NCBI GenBank assembly: GCA_947304115.1
Contig: CAMZAE010000014.1
Coordinates: 1-45,736 of the forward strand
Reading direction: 5' to 3'
Length of the DNA: 45,736 nt
From: an uncultured Prevotellaceae bacterium
GTDB taxonomy: Bacteria > Bacteroidota > Bacteroidia > Bacteroidales > Bacteroidaceae
Positions 18,145 to 25,629 of the stretch are shown one piece after another. Numbering within the stretch: the stretch's first letter is position 1; each line of letters opens with the position of its first letter. The translations under genes were made by a program, and so were the position numbers. Below the pieces are notes generated by a model. The model had not been told where the DNA came from. It searched no databases and worked only from the letters and a program-made list of their open reading frames with translations.

Positions 18145-18179
18145 AGAAGTTTTTTCACGTCGCAAATATACAAACTTCT
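18145..18179 (-). promoter_or_regulatory. Promoter (-7 TATATTTG at 18163-18170) embedded in an inverted repeat and a degenerate 21-bp unit
   Basis: AGAAGTTT (18145-18152) and AAACTTCT (18172-18179) flank TTCACGTCGCAAATATACAA, which resembles the third unit of the repeat at 18276-18366. The reversed CAAATATA is a TAnnTTTG box for the gene starting at 18130. Confidence 0.6.
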
Positions 18180-18275
18180 GTCATAATCACCAAACAATAA
18201 GACAGGAAAAAGCATTTGTAGCACGTAGATTTCTTCTTTTCTACGGGGAGAGAAAACATACGCCACAGGCCAAAT

Positions 18276-18366
18276 TCTTTATTTTACGTCGTAAATTGTA
18301 CATTTTACGTCGTAATTTCTTCATTTCACGTCGCAAATTGTACAATTTACGACGTAAAACAAAGAA
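18276..18366. repeat. 91-bp palindromic element made of four 21-bp units (copy A)
   Basis: Units start at 18281, 18302, 18323 and 18344. Each is built around TTTACGTCGTAAA or its complement, and the units are joined by AATTGTACA-type palindromes. The whole element is itself inverted: it begins TTCTTTATTTTACGTC and ends GACGTAAAACAAAGAA, complementary at 15 of 16 positions. It lies between the end of the DUF1460 gene and the promoter of the gene at 18130. A matching copy is at 29738-29829. Confidence 0.9.
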
Positions 18367-18456
18367 GTTTCCAGTCGAGACGGTTCTTCTCGGACAGAAC
18401 TATGATGTTTCTCTATTAAGGGGAATGAAAAAGCAGAAAAAGCCCGGAGGCAGGCA

Positions 18457-19320
18457 TCATTGCAGGAGTCGGACAACGCGGATACCGGTCTGGCTGGAAT
18501 GCTTCTGCATATAATCATACAAGGTCATGGGTTCCAACACAACCTTCTTATGGATGCTGCTGGCATTGAGGAGATGAAGCTTGCCGTCCTTGCCCCAAAC
18601 TGCAAAGCCTACGTGACTGATGTCGAGTCCTGCTTTTTTCGTCGTGATGGCTATGATGTCGCCGTCCTTGATGTGGTCGAGCACCTTTCTACTGTCCCCC
18701 ACCCTTTCCTTCGGGATGTATCGGACGGTGGCGCCAGAAGCACGCTTCTCCATCTCGGCAATGAGACGACGCTCCTCCATATTGACCTTCAGTAAAGGAT
18801 AGGAATCGGGATGGTCGCTCATATAGGTCAGGCTGAGCTTCATCGGGACAGAAATGCTACTGGGAGGCACTATTTCCTTTACCAGACCGAGCTTTGTGCC
18901 AGACTGAATCCATTGGCTGAAGTAGTGATTGCGACTCTTGTAACCGTCTATCTTGCCATTATCATAGCGCAACTTTTGGAGCCAAAAGAGGTAGTCTTTC
19001 CACTTCTTACTGCCATGAGAGGTGGTGAGAGCCAAAGCGCAGACATTCTCCACAAGCGTTGTGCAGTCGAGGCTCTGCAGGTTAATGGCAAGATGCTCTT
19101 CCTTGTCCTTTATCTCCAATGTATGGGCGACATAGGGAAGGTTCATAAGGTGGTTGGCATAAAACATGGTAATACATTTACCCTTTGCCTTCTCTTTTGA
19201 ACCAAGTTCCAACAACTCGACAACGCGAAGGCTGTCAACTTTTGTGTAAGAGACTTGCTCCTCGCCAAAAGAAGCGTGAAAAGAGCAAAGGAACAAGAAA
19301 AGGAAAAGAGAACCTCGCAT
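18457..19320 (-). CDS. DUF1460 (N-acetylmuramoyl-L-alanine amidase-like) exported protein
   Basis: 287 residues with signal peptide MRGSLFLFLFLCSFHASFG. It matches the DUF1460/PF07313 family, an NlpC/P60-like cysteine fold proposed to cleave muropeptides. LDCTTLVENV (Cys at about residue 85) gives the candidate nucleophile, and GDIIAITTKKAGLDISHVGF near residues 222-241 carries the candidate His. It is the downstream neighbour of an AmpG-like permease gene on the same strand (23-nt spacer), which fits muropeptide trimming and uptake. The C-terminus ends in TGIRVVRLLQ. Confidence 0.88.
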   Translation of the reverse strand: MRGSLFLFLFLCSFHASFGEEQVSYTKVDSLRVVELLELGSKEKAKGKCITMFYANHLMNLPYVAHTLEIKDKEEHLAINLQSLDCTTLVENVCALALTTSHGSKKWKDYLFWLQKLRYDNGKIDGYKSRNHYFSQWIQSGTKLGLVKEIVPPSSISVPMKLSLTYMSDHPDSYPLLKVNMEERRLIAEMEKRASGATVRYIPKERVGDSRKVLDHIKDGDIIAITTKKAGLDISHVGFAVWGKDGKLHLLNASSIHKKVVLEPMTLYDYMQKHSSQTGIRVVRLLQ

Positions 19321-19331
19321 GATTAGCTATC

Positions 19332-19359
19332 AACTTTCAATTTTCAACTTTCAATTTTA
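19332..19359. repeat. Heptamer array (4 units) across the stop codon of the AmpG-like gene
   Basis: Units AACTTTC, AATTTTC, AACTTTC, AATTTTA. On the coding (minus) strand the array encodes the last residues VKIES and the TGA stop of the permease, and fills part of the 23-bp spacer before the DUF1460 gene. Confidence 0.8.
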
Positions 19360-20591
19360 ACCATTGCCGTCACTGCAAAGGTGACGAGGCAGAAACCCAT
19401 GACGGCGATGAAGAAGTGGCTGTAGCCCATACTGTCCGACATCCAGCCGCTCACCATCCCGGGCAGCATCACACCGCCAAGATACTGGAAGGCCGTACAG
19501 ATGGAGAACACAGAGGTACTCCTTTCGCCGTGCGAGAAACTGACGAGGTAGAGCGTATAAGCCGTGAAGCCCAACCCGTAGCCGACTTGCTCCATGAATA
19601 CGCAAGAGGCTATGAGCGACAGGCTCTGCGTTCCGGCGAGGCTCAAATAGACATAGACAATGTCGGGCAAAGTGATACACAGCACCAAAGGCCAGAGCAT
19701 CCGCCGCAGGCCGTACTTCGACACAAGCCACCCGCCCACGATGCCGCCGCCAAGCAAGCCGATAACACCCAATGTGCCATACACAAAACCATACTGCACA
19801 TCGGTCAGAGCCAAGCCGCCCTCCTCTACTGTGCGTTTCAGGAAAAGCGGCACAATCTTCGTCAGCAAGCCTTCAGGCAAGCGGAAAAGCAGGATAAAGA
19901 GCAGGGCAGTAATGAGGTGTGGCTTAGTGAAGAAGACGCGAAAGGTTTGCTTGAAATCGTCGAATATGTTAAGCCCCTTGCTCCCTGCCCCCTGCTCCTC
20001 CACCTTGGGCAGCATTTTCCAATGCCAAGCAAAGAGCATCAGCATCAAGCCTGCAACGGCAAGGAACGTGATGCTCCACGAGAGAGGAACGGCGGCTCCG
20101 CTCTTCTGCAACAAGCCTGCCAACATCACCAGTCCGCCTTGTCCCAAGACCATTCCGATGCGATAGAAGGTGTTGCGGAGGCCGACATAGAGTTCCTGCT
20201 CTTTGTTCTCAAGACCAAGAATGTAGAAACCGTCGGCACAAATGTCGTGGGTGGCACTGCCGAAAGCAATCAGCATGAAAAGAGCAAGCGAACTTTGCAG
20301 CCAGAAACTTGTGGGCAACGTGAAGGCCAGCAATGCCAATGCAGCCCCGATTGTCAACTGCATCGTGAGAATCCACCAACGCTTCGTCTTTATGCCGTCA
20401 ACGATAGGACTCCACAGAGGCTTAATCACCCAAGGCAGACCAAGCCAGCCTGTATAGAGCGTAATCTGCGTGTCTGTCAAGCCCATCTCCTGATAGAGGA
20501 CAAGCGACATGAGCATCACAGCGGCATAAGGCAACGCCTCGCCAAGATAAAGACTTGGTATCCAAAAAAGAGGCTTATTCGGCTTATTCAT
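19344..20591 (-). CDS. MFS transporter, AmpG-like muropeptide permease
   Basis: An inner-membrane permease of 415 residues with about 12 helices. The N-terminal pattern LGEALPYAAVMLMSLVLYQEMGLTDTQITLYTGWLGLPW, followed by KPLWSPIVDGIKTKRWW, is typical of AmpG-type major facilitator proteins that import anhydro-muropeptides. The central cytoplasmic loop (about residues 195-215) contains EEQGAGSKGLN, encoded by a four-unit heptamer array. The last five residues and stop are formed by another heptamer array. The DUF1460 amidase gene follows on the same strand, supporting a role in peptidoglycan recycling. Substrate is inferred. Confidence 0.88.
   Translation of the reverse strand: MNKPNKPLFWIPSLYLGEALPYAAVMLMSLVLYQEMGLTDTQITLYTGWLGLPWVIKPLWSPIVDGIKTKRWWILTMQLTIGAALALLAFTLPTSFWLQSSLALFMLIAFGSATHDICADGFYILGLENKEQELYVGLRNTFYRIGMVLGQGGLVMLAGLLQKSGAAVPLSWSITFLAVAGLMLMLFAWHWKMLPKVEEQGAGSKGLNIFDDFKQTFRVFFTKPHLITALLFILLFRLPEGLLTKIVPLFLKRTVEEGGLALTDVQYGFVYGTLGVIGLLGGGIVGGWLVSKYGLRRMLWPLVLCITLPDIVYVYLSLAGTQSLSLIASCVFMEQVGYGLGFTAYTLYLVSFSHGERSTSVFSICTAFQYLGGVMLPGMVSGWMSDSMGYSHFFIAVMGFCLVTFAVTAMVKIES
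19973..20000. repeat. GC-rich heptamer array inside the AmpG-like gene
   Basis: Units GCCCCTT, GCTCCCT, GCCCCCT, GCTCCTC. The reverse complement is the same RRGGRGC-type heptamer as at 24901-24928. It encodes a cytoplasmic loop segment. Confidence 0.7.
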
Positions 20592-20630
20592 TTATTATTT
20601 GCAAATCATTATTTATACCTATTATAGATG

Positions 20631-20638
20631 CAAAGGTA
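20631..20638 (-). promoter_or_regulatory. -7 promoter element (TACCTTTG) of the AmpG-like/DUF1460 operon
   Basis: TAnnTTTG on the minus strand, about 39 nt before the ATG at 20591. Confidence 0.75.
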
Positions 20639-20678
20639 CAAAAAAGCTAAGACAACACAAAATAATACATGCATTCTC

Positions 20679-20708
20679 TTTGCTTCTTTTTCTTTTTCAC
20701 TATCTTTG
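20679..20708 (+). promoter_or_regulatory. Promoter with -33 TTTG and -7 TATCTTTG for the BspA-like gene leader
   Basis: TTTG at 20679-20682 and TATCTTTG at 20701-20708, with 18 nt between. This is one of the few promoters here with both elements. Transcription from about 20714 would give a leader of about 390 nt. Confidence 0.75.
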
Positions 20709-20785
20709 CGCCATAATTAGCACGAAAATAAAACAAGTAGTCACCTTTTAACACCGTAAACACTATGACATAGCGACGAACAAAA

Positions 20786-20816
20786 GGGAGGACGGCGCAC
20801 AAGGTGCGACGCTCCC
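20786..20816 (+). other. Leader hairpin 1
   Basis: GGGAG pairs with CTCCC and CGCAC with GTGCG around an AAG loop, with a two-base-pair CG step between. It is in the leader of the BspA-like gene. Confidence 0.55.
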
Positions 20817-20921
20817 AGGGGACAAACCATTCACTAACTCAATTTATTCACAAAACGGAGAAGTGTGATGAAGTCCCGTTCGTAGTCTTAATGATAACTT
20901 GAGCTTTCTGCTCTTGTCTCT

Positions 20922-21052
20922 CTCAACCTTGAATACCGCCAATATTCGCTATGTGAGAGCAAGCAGTTCAGAAGGTTCACGTCCGTAAATGGGCGTGAAC
21001 TGTTCTTGCTTGTTTACATAGCATGGTCACTTGGCGGTAACCTAAGGTTGAG
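20922..21052 (+). ncRNA. Structured leader RNA element (nested long hairpin), unknown family
   Basis: Five nested complementary blocks give a rod-like fold. CTCAACCTT (20922-20930) pairs with AAGGTTGAG (21044-21052). CCGCCAA (20936-20942) pairs with TTGGCGG (21031-21037). GCTATGT (20948-20954) pairs with ACATAGC (21016-21022). AGCAAG (20958-20963) pairs with CTTGCT (21005-21010). GTTCACG (20975-20981) pairs with CGTGAAC (20994-21000) around a 12-nt loop. That is 36 base pairs in order, with internal loops on both sides. It could be a cis-regulatory leader, a riboswitch-like element or a separate small RNA. I do not recognise it as tmRNA, SRP RNA or RNase P RNA. Confidence 0.6.
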
Positions 21053-21083
21053 AATAAGCACCGAATGGTTTCACGCCTTTTTC

Positions 21084-21103
21084 GTTTCTTAAAACAAAGA
21101 AAC
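21084..21103 (+). promoter_or_regulatory. Small hairpin directly before the start codon of the BspA-like gene
   Basis: GTTTCTT (21084-21090) pairs with AAGAAAC (21097-21103), ending 2 nt before the ATG at 21106. It could gate translation initiation. Confidence 0.5.
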
Positions 21104-21105
21104 AA

Positions 21106-22818
21106 ATGAAAACTAAATTTTTACTCATTGCGCTCCTTGCGCAGTTCATCAACCTCTCTGCCTCTGCCTATACTGCCAAAATCGGCAGCATTTACTACGA
21201 CCTGAACACAAGCAACAAGACGGCAACCGTGACGTATTATAGTACAAGTTACAATTCCTATTCGGGCCAAATCACCATTCCCACAACTATTACTTATAAT
21301 GATGTCCGCTATAAGGTAACGGCCATTGGCTATCATGCATTCTATAACTGTTCGGGGTTAACTTCTGTATCTATTCCCTCATCAATTACATCTATCGGAG
21401 CAGATGCTTTTTACAATTGTGACAAATTAACCTCTGTGTCTATTCCCGCATCAGTCACATCCATAGGAAGAGGAGCTTTTAATGATTGCGACGGCTTGAC
21501 ATCCGTGACAATTCCTGCTTCTGTGAAGAAAATAGATTATCGCACATTCTATTTTTGCAGTAAGTTGGCCTCTGTCAGCATTCCTTCTTCTGTCACACTT
21601 ATCGAGAATGAAGCTTTTGCCTATACTCCCTGGCGCACTTCATGGCTTGCCGAGCAGCAAGACGGCCCCTGCTACATCAATTCTGTGCTCTACACTTACA
21701 AGGGAACGATGCCAGAAGGTACGTCTGTTGTCGTAGAGAATGGCACAACGGGTATTGCCGGTGGGGCTTTCTATGGATGCTCCAATCTTGTTTCCGTCGA
21801 GATACCCCAGTCCGTGACCAGCATCGGCTCGTATGCTTTTTCTGGATGCGGCTTGACAAGTGTCAGCCTTCCGACTGCTTTAACTTATCTTGGTTCGGCA
21901 GCTTTTCTTGGATGTACAGCCTTGAATACCATCGACATTCCTGCCTTCACAGAAACTGGAGGTTATAGTTCTTATACCTCACCTATAAGTGGTTATTCTA
22001 GTAATGGTTATGGTTATTTTATCTTTGCCGGCTGCGCAAGCCTGACATCAGCCACATTAGCAGAAGGGCTGACAAATGTTTATTGGGGTATGTTTGCAGA
22101 CTGTACCAGCCTCACAACTGTGACACTGCCATCCACAATTACAAGCATAAAAGTATCTGCATTCACGAATTGCGAGAACCTCTCTACGGTCAAGGTGGGA
22201 ATGCAAGCACCCTTTGTCATTGACTCCGAAGTGTTCACCAACCGCTTCCTCGCAACCCTGATTGTTCCCGTGGGCAGCAAGGAGGCTTACCAGAATGCAG
22301 AGTTCTGGGAGGACTTCCAGACAATAGTAGAGGAAGGCGACATCGAGAAGTGTGCCACTCCCAGCATTGCCTATTCTGACGGGAAGCTGACATTCGGTTG
22401 CGCAACGGAGGGCGTGCAGTTCGTCTCCACAATCACGGATGACGACATCAAGTCCTACAACACAGGCGAGGTTGATTTAAGTGTGACCTATGCCATTCGC
22501 GTCTATGCTACAAAGGCTGGTTTGGGTGACTCCAAAGTGGCCACAGCTACCTTATGCTGGTTGGAACAGCAGCCGGACATCCATACCGATGTCATCGAGG
22601 TGAAGGCAATGCCTGCACTGATACAGTCACAGGGCGGCACTATTACTATCCAAGGCGCAGCCGACGGCACGCCGATAACAGTATATAGCACCGACGGAAA
22701 GGAATGCGGCTCCACCATTGCTGCCGGTGGCAATGCCACAATAGCCACGTCACTACAGTCAGGTTCTATTGCCGTTGTGAAGATTGGCAAGAAGGCTGTA
22801 AAGGTATTATTGAAGTAA
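21106..22818 (+). CDS. BspA-like leucine-rich-repeat surface protein with T9SS-like tail
   Basis: 570 residues with signal peptide MKTKFLLIALLAQFINLSASA. An N-terminal strand region (KIGSIYYDLNTSNKTATVTY) precedes about ten LRR_5 repeats with the pattern LTSVSIPxSITSIGxxAFxxC. A capping segment (FLATLIVPVGSKEAYQNAEFW) ends the solenoid near residue 400. Then come the module KCATPSIAYSDGKLTF...ATLCWLEQQP and the tail ending VVKIGKKAVKVLLK. Module and tail are shared with the partial protein at 3-1043. BspA-like proteins mediate adhesion in oral and gut Bacteroidetes; the partner is unknown here. The gene has a long structured leader and its own terminator, so it is monocistronic. Confidence 0.92.
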   Translation: MKTKFLLIALLAQFINLSASAYTAKIGSIYYDLNTSNKTATVTYYSTSYNSYSGQITIPTTITYNDVRYKVTAIGYHAFYNCSGLTSVSIPSSITSIGADAFYNCDKLTSVSIPASVTSIGRGAFNDCDGLTSVTIPASVKKIDYRTFYFCSKLASVSIPSSVTLIENEAFAYTPWRTSWLAEQQDGPCYINSVLYTYKGTMPEGTSVVVENGTTGIAGGAFYGCSNLVSVEIPQSVTSIGSYAFSGCGLTSVSLPTALTYLGSAAFLGCTALNTIDIPAFTETGGYSSYTSPISGYSSNGYGYFIFAGCASLTSATLAEGLTNVYWGMFADCTSLTTVTLPSTITSIKVSAFTNCENLSTVKVGMQAPFVIDSEVFTNRFLATLIVPVGSKEAYQNAEFWEDFQTIVEEGDIEKCATPSIAYSDGKLTFGCATEGVQFVSTITDDDIKSYNTGEVDLSVTYAIRVYATKAGLGDSKVATATLCWLEQQPDIHTDVIEVKAMPALIQSQGGTITIQGAADGTPITVYSTDGKECGSTIAAGGNATIATSLQSGSIAVVKIGKKAVKVLLK

Positions 22819-22845
22819 TTACACATTATATTATAATATATAGAA

Positions 22846-22878
22846 AGAGGGGTGCCGGCAGTTCCGGCACCCCTCTCT
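22846..22878 (+). terminator. Strong hairpin terminator after the BspA-like gene
   Basis: AGAGGGGTGCCGG and CCGGCACCCCTCT form a perfect 13-bp stem with a CAGTT loop. The following sequence (CTATTTAG) is only weakly T-rich. Confidence 0.85.
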
Positions 22879-22995
22879 ATTTAGTTGACCTATCGATTTT
22901 GTCTCGAAGGGACTAACTATTGTCCTTTGTGGCAAGCCGTCCTTTTGCATGATAAATCTGCCGTCGTAGTCAACCTTATTTCTCGTTTCCCCTTT

Positions 22996-23487
22996 TTATA
23001 TCTGATTCAACACCTCTGTCATCGACAGCAAGCGATGCTCAAGATATTCAGCTATCAGTGTAGTCATCGTATCTGGCGAACCACTACGGGCATAATCGTC
23101 GAAGGCTTCATAATAGCGGCGACGGTCAGAAAATTTCACATTGATAGGGGGATAGCCAGCCTTGATAAACTGGAGGTTCATCAGCAGACGGCCCGTACGC
23201 CCATTGCCGTCGATAAACGGATGTATTGCTTCGAAACGCAGATGGAACAGTGCGACCTTCTCCACCACATGCAAATGACGATAAAGGCTATCCATATCAG
23301 CCAGCAGGGCACTCATCATCGGTTCTATCTGATAGGGCTGAACTGGTGTAGTCAAGGCTCCGGCAATGCGCACTGGCACACGACGAAATCGGCCACGGTC
23401 TTCCTGACGGTCGGCAAGCACGAGCGAATGGATGGAACAGATTTCGCAAAGGGTGAGTTCGCGCTGCTCACGTGCCAATTGTTCCAT
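22996..23487 (-). CDS. Fic family protein, short N-terminus
   Basis: A Fic-fold protein with the complete catalytic loop HPFIDGNGRTGR (about residues 88-99) used for AMP transfer to hydroxyl side chains, and a preceding flap-like segment (RRVPVRIAGALTTP). The region LTLCEICSIHSLVL corresponds to the start of the Fic core. The N-terminal part that in most class II Fic proteins carries the inhibitory helix (S/T-x-x-x-E-G/N) is missing. A -7 box at 23553-23560 places transcription start near 23546, so the ATG at 23487 (MEQLAREQ) is preferred; an in-frame TTG lies upstream. It could be a truncated remnant or a single-domain Fic whose partner lies elsewhere. Confidence 0.75.
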   Translation of the reverse strand: MEQLAREQRELTLCEICSIHSLVLADRQEDRGRFRRVPVRIAGALTTPVQPYQIEPMMSALLADMDSLYRHLHVVEKVALFHLRFEAIHPFIDGNGRTGRLLMNLQFIKAGYPPINVKFSDRRRYYEAFDDYARSGSPDTMTTLIAEYLEHRLLSMTEVLNQI

Positions 23488-23552
23488 AATAACGTACAGG
23501 ATTGCACTTTTATTATTCCCATTTTCCAATTTAGGGAACAATAGCACCGCTG

Positions 23553-23560
23553 CAAAATTA
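23553..23560 (-). promoter_or_regulatory. -7 promoter element (TAATTTTG) of the Fic gene
   Basis: TAnnTTTG on the minus strand, about 65 nt before the ATG at 23487. Confidence 0.55.
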
Positions 23561-23625
23561 CGAAAAAGCAAGCAAAGCACAAAGAGATATTCCGCTATTT
23601 CTTATTTGCCTGCTCCAATTGGGAC

Positions 23626-23681
23626 ATAAGAGCAAATGTATGAAAATAAGTACGTGCTCTTATGGCGGTAAGAGCATATGC
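23626..23681. promoter_or_regulatory. Cluster of AAGAGCA/TGCTCTT half-sites upstream of the Fic gene
   Basis: ATAAGAGCA (23626-23634) and TGCTCTTAT (23655-23663) are a perfect 9-bp inverted repeat. A third copy, TAAGAGCAT, and a partial fourth, ATGCTTAT, follow. They lie about 70-120 bp upstream of the Fic -7 box and behind the end of the TRIC-DUF5103 gene. An operator or a terminator are both possible. Confidence 0.45.
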
Positions 23682-23709
23682 TTATGAAATGGGTATGATA
23701 TGTTATAGG

Positions 23710-25629
23710 TTATCTTGCGTTGTGCATGACGCTGTAGGCAGCGAGGCGGTCGTAGCGTGCGCCTTGTCCGCGATAATAGACAAGCACTTCGTATTCGTTT
23801 TCTGTCTCGAAGAAACTGCCCATCGTGCGTGTCGTCAAGCCGTCCTTTTGAATGTACTCGTAGCTGTAGTACCCCTGCTTGAGGAGGATGGCTGCATGGT
23901 ATTCCTGACGAATGTCGTCATATTCCATCTTGCAATCGGGATTGAAGGTCTGCCCTGTCCACCAGCCGCTGACATAGACGTCACCGCCCTGCAATCGCGG
24001 ACTCTTTAGAAAGAAGTGAACGACGACATACTCCGCAGTTGTGGCATCATCGTAGTCATCGGCACTACGCAGCACATAGACACCGTTTTGGTCCTCCGCA
24101 TAACTATAGGTTTGGTCTGGCTGAGCGGCAAAAAGTGTGGCATGGTAATAAGGCTCGAACCAGTCAATACGGTCAACTCCTGCCGCCGTTTGATGCACGT
24201 CAAGTATCTCAAAGCGATGGTACTCGTTGCCTGCAGGGAAGATAAGCTGACGGTTGTGGGTGAACTCAATGCCATTGGCCAGGCGGACATTTGGCACAAG
24301 GCCCTCCACCCTACTGTCCCAACGGCGGTTCTGCATCACGATGACCTTTAGTTCTCGCTGCGGATCATAGACAGGAAGCGCACCGAAGCCGACGGAAAGC
24401 GTCATCTGCTGATGGCTGTTGTTGAAGTCGATGTCAGTATTGCTGCTCAGTTGGGCAACAATACCAACCTCCTTCTCGAAGATACAGAAACGCGCCTCAA
24501 GCACGGGAAGGTCCTCTTCTCTGTCGTCATCCTCCTCGTAGATGCGTAAACGATAGTTGCCACTGAGCCGAAGCCGAAGTTCCTTGTTAGGGATACGAAG
24601 CCGATAGTGTGTGTAAATTTGCGTCGTGTTGAAGCTTTTCTCAAAGTCTTCAACAAGCTGGTTGTTAAGCCCCTCCAGATAGTCGCTCTCAAAGATGCCG
24701 TCTGTCGGTTGCCAATCCCAGTCGCAATGGTCGATGTGATAAATGTAACGCTTGTAGTCGTGGCTCATCTCGTCCCATTCAATGTCGATGTGCTTACTAC
24801 CGCCAAGCGGCATATAAGGAGGGAGAGTCGCGTCGTCGTCAATGGTCAAGGTCAGCGTCCGCACGTTCTCGTCGAAGACTTGCTGAACTTGGGCGTTCAC
24901 AGGGAGCAAGGAGCAAGGGGCAAGGAGCAAGAGAAGTGTCTGGAGGATGCTTCCCCCTCCTTTGGAGGAGTCGGAGGAGGCTTCACCTTTCAGTACCGGC
25001 AGTTGCCAATGGAACTTGACGGCCAAAACACGAATGAGGATAACGCTGAAGGAAGCGAGCAAGGCACTTATTTCTACGCTCAACCCCAGTTGCAGGCAAA
25101 CGACGTATGCCAAGCCTCCTGCAACACAGGCAAGGGCATAGATTTCGCTACGGAAGATGAGCGGCACATCGTTCATCAGGACATCGCGGATGATGCCGCC
25201 GCCCGCTCCTGTAACGGCTCCCATCGTGATGGCAACCCAAAAGGGGTGTCCCAAAGCAAGCGTCTTTTCAATGCCGATGACGTTGAAGAGAGCGAGGCCG
25301 ATGGTGTCGAAGATGAACCAAGTATAGTTGTGATGGATGATGTACTTGCCGAACATGCCGACCGCCAACACAGCCAAGGCACAGCATACGAAATAACTGC
25401 CGTTTGTCATCCAAAAGGGATTAAGCCCAAGCATGAGGTCACGAATCGTTCCGCCGCCGATAGCTGTTGCCATACCGACAATCCACGCTCCAAAGATGTC
25501 AAACTGTTTGGTACTGGAAAGCCTGACACCCGATATGGCAAAGGCAAATGTGCCAATGAACTCGATGATGACAAACGTGACGGGCAACCTCAACGTGTCG
25601 CCCATGTCCTGCAAGAACTCTAACAGCAT
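23710..25629 (-). CDS. TRIC/UPF0126 membrane channel domain fused to DUF5103 (T9SS plug-type) domain
   Basis: About 640 residues. Residues about 5-210 form a complete TRIC/UPF0126 (YadS-like) membrane protein with seven hydrophobic segments and the duplicated glycine-rich motif (AIGGGTIRD and GAGGGIIRD). Residues about 215-230 (KGEASSDSSKGGGSIL) come from a GC-rich palindromic repeat. Residues about 231-247 (TLLLLLAPCSLLPVNAQ) look like a signal peptide, encoded by a heptamer array. The rest matches DUF5103, the T9SS plug protein, an exported partner of the T9SS translocon. The two halves are separate genes elsewhere, so this is a repeat-mediated fusion. ATG 25629 is preferred over 25650; it overlaps the pqqD-like stop. 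Confidence 0.85.
   Translation of the reverse strand: MLLEFLQDMGDTLRLPVTFVIIEFIGTFAFAISGVRLSSTKQFDIFGAWIVGMATAIGGGTIRDLMLGLNPFWMTNGSYFVCCALAVLAVGMFGKYIIHHNYTWFIFDTIGLALFNVIGIEKTLALGHPFWVAITMGAVTGAGGGIIRDVLMNDVPLIFRSEIYALACVAGGLAYVVCLQLGLSVEISALLASFSVILIRVLAVKFHWQLPVLKGEASSDSSKGGGSILQTLLLLLAPCSLLPVNAQVQQVFDENVRTLTLTIDDDATLPPYMPLGGSKHIDIEWDEMSHDYKRYIYHIDHCDWDWQPTDGIFESDYLEGLNNQLVEDFEKSFNTTQIYTHYRLRIPNKELRLRLSGNYRLRIYEEDDDREEDLPVLEARFCIFEKEVGIVAQLSSNTDIDFNNSHQQMTLSVGFGALPVYDPQRELKVIVMQNRRWDSRVEGLVPNVRLANGIEFTHNRQLIFPAGNEYHRFEILDVHQTAAGVDRIDWFEPYYHATLFAAQPDQTYSYAEDQNGVYVLRSADDYDDATTAEYVVVHFFLKSPRLQGGDVYVSGWWTGQTFNPDCKMEYDDIRQEYHAAILLKQGYYSYEYIQKDGLTTRTMGSFFETENEYEVLVYYRGQGARYDRLAAYSVMHNAR
24901..24928. 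repeat. GC-rich heptamer array encoding the internal signal-peptide core of the fusion
   Basis: Units AGGGAGC, AAGGAGC, AAGGGGC, AAGGAGC. On the coding strand this gives the LLAPCSLLP part of the hydrophobic stretch. A change of one unit would shift the reading frame. Confidence 0.8.
24949..24983. repeat. GC-rich palindromic element at the fusion junction
   Basis: GCTTCCCCCTCC, TTTGGAGGAG and TCGGAGGAGGCTTC form imperfect arms. It is translated as GEASSDSSKGGGS and related to the elements in mutS2, xseA, the ABC-F gene and the S9 gene. Confidence 0.65.

Noticed and set aside
18276..18366. CRISPR array
   Set aside because: The 21-bp units are contiguous, with no unique spacers, and there are no cas genes.
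17900..18514. 204-codon plus-strand frame across the 91-bp element
   Set aside because: It starts antisense inside the small gene at 17855-18130 and ends inside the DUF1460 gene; only the repeat part resembles the frame in copy B.
20922..21052. tmRNA, RNase P RNA or SRP RNA
   Set aside because: None of the conserved core sequences I know for these RNAs is visible; the fold is a simple rod.
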